From: an uncultured Saprospiraceae bacterium
Lineage (GTDB): Bacteria > Bacteroidota > Bacteroidia > Chitinophagales > Saprospiraceae
NCBI GenBank assembly: GCA_934699305.1
Contig: CAKUWM010000098.1
Location: 1-9,035, forward strand
Reading direction: 5' to 3'
DNA length: 9,035 bases
The translations under genes were made by a program, and so were the position numbers. Shown piece after piece: positions 6,049 to 9,035 of this stretch; within the stretch, counting starts at the first letter, position 1; each line of letters begins with the position of its first letter. The notes beneath the pieces are model-generated. The model was given only the letters and a program-made list of their open reading frames with translations, ran no database searches and was not told the origin of the DNA.

Positions 6049-8838
6049 ATGATTGAGCAAGCCATAAGAACGGCCAGAACACTAATGCCACAAACATCTT
6101 CAGTTACCCTGAAGCAAATTGAAGAAATAGCCAACATGATTCTACTTCTACCCACTTATGATAGTGTTAACAAAGAAGAACTTATTCGGCAACTCAAAAC
6201 CCTGTATAATATTCGTGTAGACAATTTCAGAATCATAGAGGCATCTGAAAGAAGGAGAAAATGGATAAATGACGCGAAAGGAGGAATTGAATGGAAGTTC
6301 TGGAACAGATACAGAGAATTCCTTCAGTTTGAAAAAAACTATCCTGACAATGTGCTTGCACAGTTGGATAAACTTACAGACCGGGTGCTGGACGGACTAT
6401 TTAATCCCAGAATGGAAGAAGGAATTAGTAAGTATGGCCTTGTGGTTGGTCAGGTTCAGTCAGGCAAAACATCAAACTATACCGGACTCATTTGTAAGGC
6501 GGCCGATGCGGGGTTTAAATTAATTATTGTTTTGGCAGGAGTGCACAACAACCTCAGAAGCCAGACTCAATTGAGGCTCGACGAGGGTTTCCTTGGATTC
6601 GATACACAACATCAGAGGGCGTTTGACAATGATGGAATAAAAATAGGTGTAGGGAAAATTTCACAGAAGGGAGTAGCGCATTCCCTGACTTCAAGTTTGG
6701 ATAAAGGTGATTTTAGCGCTACTGCAGTAGGGTTTTCTTTTAACACTACAGACCCAATAATCGCAGTTGTAAAAAAGAATTCTACGGTTCTGTCAAAGCT
6801 TTATAGCTGGCTTTCCGCCCAGGCAATCGAATTACCGGATGGGAGCAGAATAATAGATAACAAATCGCTGTTGCTTATCGACGACGAAGCAGACAACGCC
6901 TCAATTAACACTAAACCGGATGAGGATCCTGCAACAGCTATTAATCAAAGAATAAGGGAGATATTGAGTCTGTTTCATAAAAGTGGTTACGTTGGATATA
7001 CAGCTACCCCTTTTGCTAATATATTTATTCCAATCACCGAAGACCAGCTATTCCCAAGAGATTTTATAATTAATCTCCCTGCACCCTCAAATTATATTGG
7101 GCCCGAGAAAATATTTGGTATAAGGCCACCGGATGAAGACGAAACACCTGATAATACATTACCTATTGTAGTTCGTATTAATGACTATCAGGAACTAATA
7201 CCTAATGGTCATAAAAAAAATTCTCCTTTGCCCGATGAAATACCAGATTCTTTAAATCTCGCCATCAGATGCTTTATACTCACATGCGCGGTAAGAAGAC
7301 TAAGAGGGCAGGTAAATGTTCATAATTCTATGTTAATCCATACCAGCAGGTTTATCAACTGGCAAAATCACATAACCGGACTGATAGAAGGTGTGTTCGA
7401 TACTTACCGTCGTGGTATAGAATTTAACTCGCAGAATGTATTAAGTGAATTCAGGAATTCCTTCGAAAATGACAGGCAGTACGAATATTTGCACAACGAT
7501 AATATCTACAAAGAAACCTATAAAAGTTACAAAACTGTTTCCGGCGAAATATTAATCAACAATCCCGAAATAGATTCCAGAGTTAAAGTGCATACCTGGG
7601 ACGAGGTTTACCCCTTTTTACATGACGCAGCTTCCAGGATTTCTGTGAGGGAAATCAATGGTGGTTCGGGAGATGCGCTTAATTATTTTGACCATAAGGA
7701 TGGTCTTTCGGTAATTGCTGTTGGAGGTGATAAATTATCCAGGGGGCTTACTCTGGAAGGTTTGTCAGTTAGTTATTATCTGAGGGCATCACGCATGTAT
7801 GATACGCTGATGCAAATGGGACGATGGTTTGGCTACAGACCAGGATATGTTGATTTATGCAGACTATTTACAAGCAGGGAACTTAATGAATGGTTTTGTC
7901 ATATAACGTTAGCTTCAGAAGAATTAAGGGGGGAGTTTGACTACATGGCTGACGTCGCAGGGAGCACTCCGGAGCAATTCGCGCTTAAAGTAAGAACACA
8001 TCCGGGCGTATTACAAATTTCCGCCTCAAATAAAATAAGGAGAGCAGCGACAGTACAAGTTTCATGGGCTGGCAAACTCGTTGAAAGTTACCAGCTTAAT
8101 AAGGCTCGGACGGTAATTGATAAAAATATTGAAGTTACAAAGGAATTTATTAAATCATTAGGCGCCGAATTCCAGGCAAACAGTAATAATTATTTATGGA
8201 ATCGGATTTCTGTTGAAAAGCTACATCCGTTTATGTCTAGATTTAAAGTCGCAGAAAGCCTTAAACGGGTAGATCCTTCATACCTGTTGCAATATATCGG
8301 AAAGCAAAATAATTATAACGAGCTAACGATGTGGAATATTGGTGTAATGAGTAAGCACAATACGAAAAACAGGTTTAAAATTGAAATTACCGGTAAGACC
8401 ATAGACATAGGTTTATGGGAAAGAACTAATGACGACAAAAAAGAAGATGCTACAACATATTATATTAGAAAGAACCATATTATCAGCCCTAAAGACGAAT
8501 TTATTGATTTAAGTGAAGAGGAATATAGCAGAGCTCTTGAAAGAACCAATGAATTCTATAAACGAAACAATAATGGTGAAGAATATAAATACGACTATCC
8601 TAAAGGTGAGATAGTGAGAAATGAGTTTCGTAAGTCAAACACAGCATTACTTTTAATATATTTTCTTGATCCAAGAGGTGCGGGAATTATTGAGCATGAT
8701 AATCCAATCGTTGGATTTGCTATCAGTTTCCCCGGAAGCCGGAATAATGCAGTGGTAGAATACGCTGTACATAATCAGCTTTTAAGCCTGTTTGACATTG
8801 ATGATGAAATAGAAAACGATAATAATGAAGAGGATTAA
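6049..8838 (+). CDS. Z1 domain-containing P-loop ATPase (SF2 helicase-like)
   Basis: This 929-aa protein has the motor core of the Z1 family. Walker A is GQVQSGKT (134-141), followed by LAGVHNNLRSQTQ (162-174, motif Ia-like). Walker B is LLIDDEADNAS (275-285), and YTATPFANIF (317-326) is the TAT motif III. VGGDKLSRGLTLEGL (558-572) corresponds to motif V and QMGRWFGYRPGY (589-600) to motif VI with arginine-finger candidates R592 and R597. The N-terminal 120 residues are helical and may contact partners. The C-terminal part (about 690-929) is the less characterised region of Z1 proteins and ends in a very acidic tail. No nuclease motif is evident inside it. The start is 5 bp after the MORC stop, and its end overlaps the next gene by 14 bp. 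Z1 proteins recur beside MORC-like ATPases, methyltransferases and PD-(D/E)XK proteins. Here it is probably the DNA-translocating or remodelling motor of the complex. Confidence 0.94.
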   Translation: MIEQAIRTARTLMPQTSSVTLKQIEEIANMILLLPTYDSVNKEELIRQLKTLYNIRVDNFRIIEASERRRKWINDAKGGIEWKFWNRYREFLQFEKNYPDNVLAQLDKLTDRVLDGLFNPRMEEGISKYGLVVGQVQSGKTSNYTGLICKAADAGFKLIIVLAGVHNNLRSQTQLRLDEGFLGFDTQHQRAFDNDGIKIGVGKISQKGVAHSLTSSLDKGDFSATAVGFSFNTTDPIIAVVKKNSTVLSKLYSWLSAQAIELPDGSRIIDNKSLLLIDDEADNASINTKPDEDPATAINQRIREILSLFHKSGYVGYTATPFANIFIPITEDQLFPRDFIINLPAPSNYIGPEKIFGIRPPDEDETPDNTLPIVVRINDYQELIPNGHKKNSPLPDEIPDSLNLAIRCFILTCAVRRLRGQVNVHNSMLIHTSRFINWQNHITGLIEGVFDTYRRGIEFNSQNVLSEFRNSFENDRQYEYLHNDNIYKETYKSYKTVSGEILINNPEIDSRVKVHTWDEVYPFLHDAASRISVREINGGSGDALNYFDHKDGLSVIAVGGDKLSRGLTLEGLSVSYYLRASRMYDTLMQMGRWFGYRPGYVDLCRLFTSRELNEWFCHITLASEELRGEFDYMADVAGSTPEQFALKVRTHPGVLQISASNKIRRAATVQVSWAGKLVESYQLNKARTVIDKNIEVTKEFIKSLGAEFQANSNNYLWNRISVEKLHPFMSRFKVAESLKRVDPSYLLQYIGKQNNYNELTMWNIGVMSKHNTKNRFKIEITGKTIDIGLWERTNDDKKEDATTYYIRKNHIISPKDEFIDLSEEEYSRALERTNEFYKRNNNGEEYKYDYPKGEIVRNEFRKSNTALLLIYFLDPRGAGIIEHDNPIVGFAISFPGSRNNAVVEYAVHNQLLSLFDIDDEIENDNNEED

Positions 8839-9035
8839 GGATCTTTGGGAAGAAATTTCCGGTGAAACTTCGGGCAATGATGGCATCTTTCTGAGAAGAT
8901 ACTCTGCTGATATTAGGCCCGATATATATGTTATTGTACAGAATCCTGAAAACCTTTACGGGTTTGCAATTTCTGTAAGCAAAAATATTAGAGTAGATGT
9001 GAATCAATACTCCGATTTGCGTGAAATAACACTAG
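8825..9035 (+). CDS. PD-(D/E)XK motif protein, DUF4420-like (3' truncated by window edge)
   Basis: The first 70 codons are visible with no stop before the right edge. ATG 8825 overlaps the Z1 gene by 14 bp and is the first possible ATG after an in-frame stop at 8810-8812, so the start is well supported. The visible part contains IKDLWEEISGE (4-14), then FLRRYSADIRPDIYVIV (22-38) and a strand pair LYGFAISVS (44-52). This resembles the N-terminus of the DUF4420 (PF14390) family, which is annotated as PD-(D/E)XK motif protein and often follows Z1 genes. The nuclease signature itself would be further along and cannot be seen, so the nuclease assignment rests on context and this N-terminal resemblance. 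It is expected to be the effector nuclease of the operon or a partner of it. Confidence 0.72.
   Translation, partial: MKRIKDLWEEISGETSGNDGIFLRRYSADIRPDIYVIVQNPENLYGFAISVSKNIRVDVNQYSDLREITL

Larger units (their letters stand above)
2272..9035 (+). other. Vsr - C5 methyltransferase - MORC - Z1 - PD-(D/E)XK defence island
   Basis: Six consecutive same-strand genes form a compact operon core: Vsr to 91-aa overlap 7 bp, then gaps of 31, 16 and 5 bp, then an overlap of 14 bp. The order matches a conserved neighbourhood of prokaryotic MORC-like ATPases with cytosine methyltransferases, superfamily II helicases and endonucleases. The combination of a modification enzyme, two nuclease-fold proteins and two ATPases points to a multi-component restriction-modification or abortive phage-defence system. 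The right end is open; an AIPR-family gene is commonly found next but cannot be confirmed here. Confidence 0.8.

Noticed and set aside
8723..9007. 94-aa open frame on the minus strand
   Set aside because: It runs antisense across the end of Z1 and the start of the PD-(D/E)XK gene, both well supported, and has no recognisable domain.

Overview
The window appears to come from a member of the Bacteroidota. Evidence for this is the relaxase type, the moderate-to-low GC content, and the near absence of Shine-Dalgarno sequences before well-supported starts. Every supported gene lies on the + strand. No rRNA, tRNA or CRISPR array was seen, and no insertion sequence or integrase.

Region 1 (about 1-1531) is a mobilization module. 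It holds the 3' part of a MobC-like ribbon-helix-helix accessory protein, a short MOBP-type relaxase overlapping it by ATGA, and a small basic protein of unknown function. This marks the locus as part of a mobilizable plasmid or an integrative mobilizable element. Parts of this module are visibly richer in G+C than the genes that follow.

Region 2 (1532-1759) is a 228-bp gap with no gene. It is the only sizeable gap and the most likely site of the promoter for everything downstream. It contains a perfect 10-bp palindrome and a weak Bacteroidota-like -7 motif.

Region 3 (1760-9035, continuing past the edge) is a tightly packed set of eight genes. These are an 80-aa unknown protein, a small XRE-family regulator, a Vsr-family endonuclease, a very acidic 91-aa unknown protein, a C5-cytosine DNA methyltransferase, a MORC/paraMORC-like GHKL ATPase, a large Z1-domain P-loop ATPase, and the start of a DUF4420-type PD-(D/E)XK motif protein. 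Gaps are at most 31 bp and two gene pairs overlap, so this is probably one operon.

The Vsr - C5 methyltransferase - MORC - Z1 - PD-(D/E)XK series matches a gene neighbourhood recognised computationally (prokaryotic MORCs in restriction-modification islands with superfamily II helicases and endonucleases; Iyer, Abhiman and Aravind, 2008). It is a known neighbourhood whose mechanism I believe is largely unworked. The inferred scheme is that the methyltransferase marks self DNA, Vsr repairs T:G mismatches from 5mC deamination or acts as a second nuclease, and the MORC and Z1 ATPases sense or remodel unmodified DNA and license cleavage by the PD-(D/E)XK protein. An AIPR gene often follows in such loci and would lie beyond the right edge. 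The less familiar parts are the acidic 91-aa protein between vsr and the methyltransferase, and the 80-aa protein plus XRE pair at the head of the operon.
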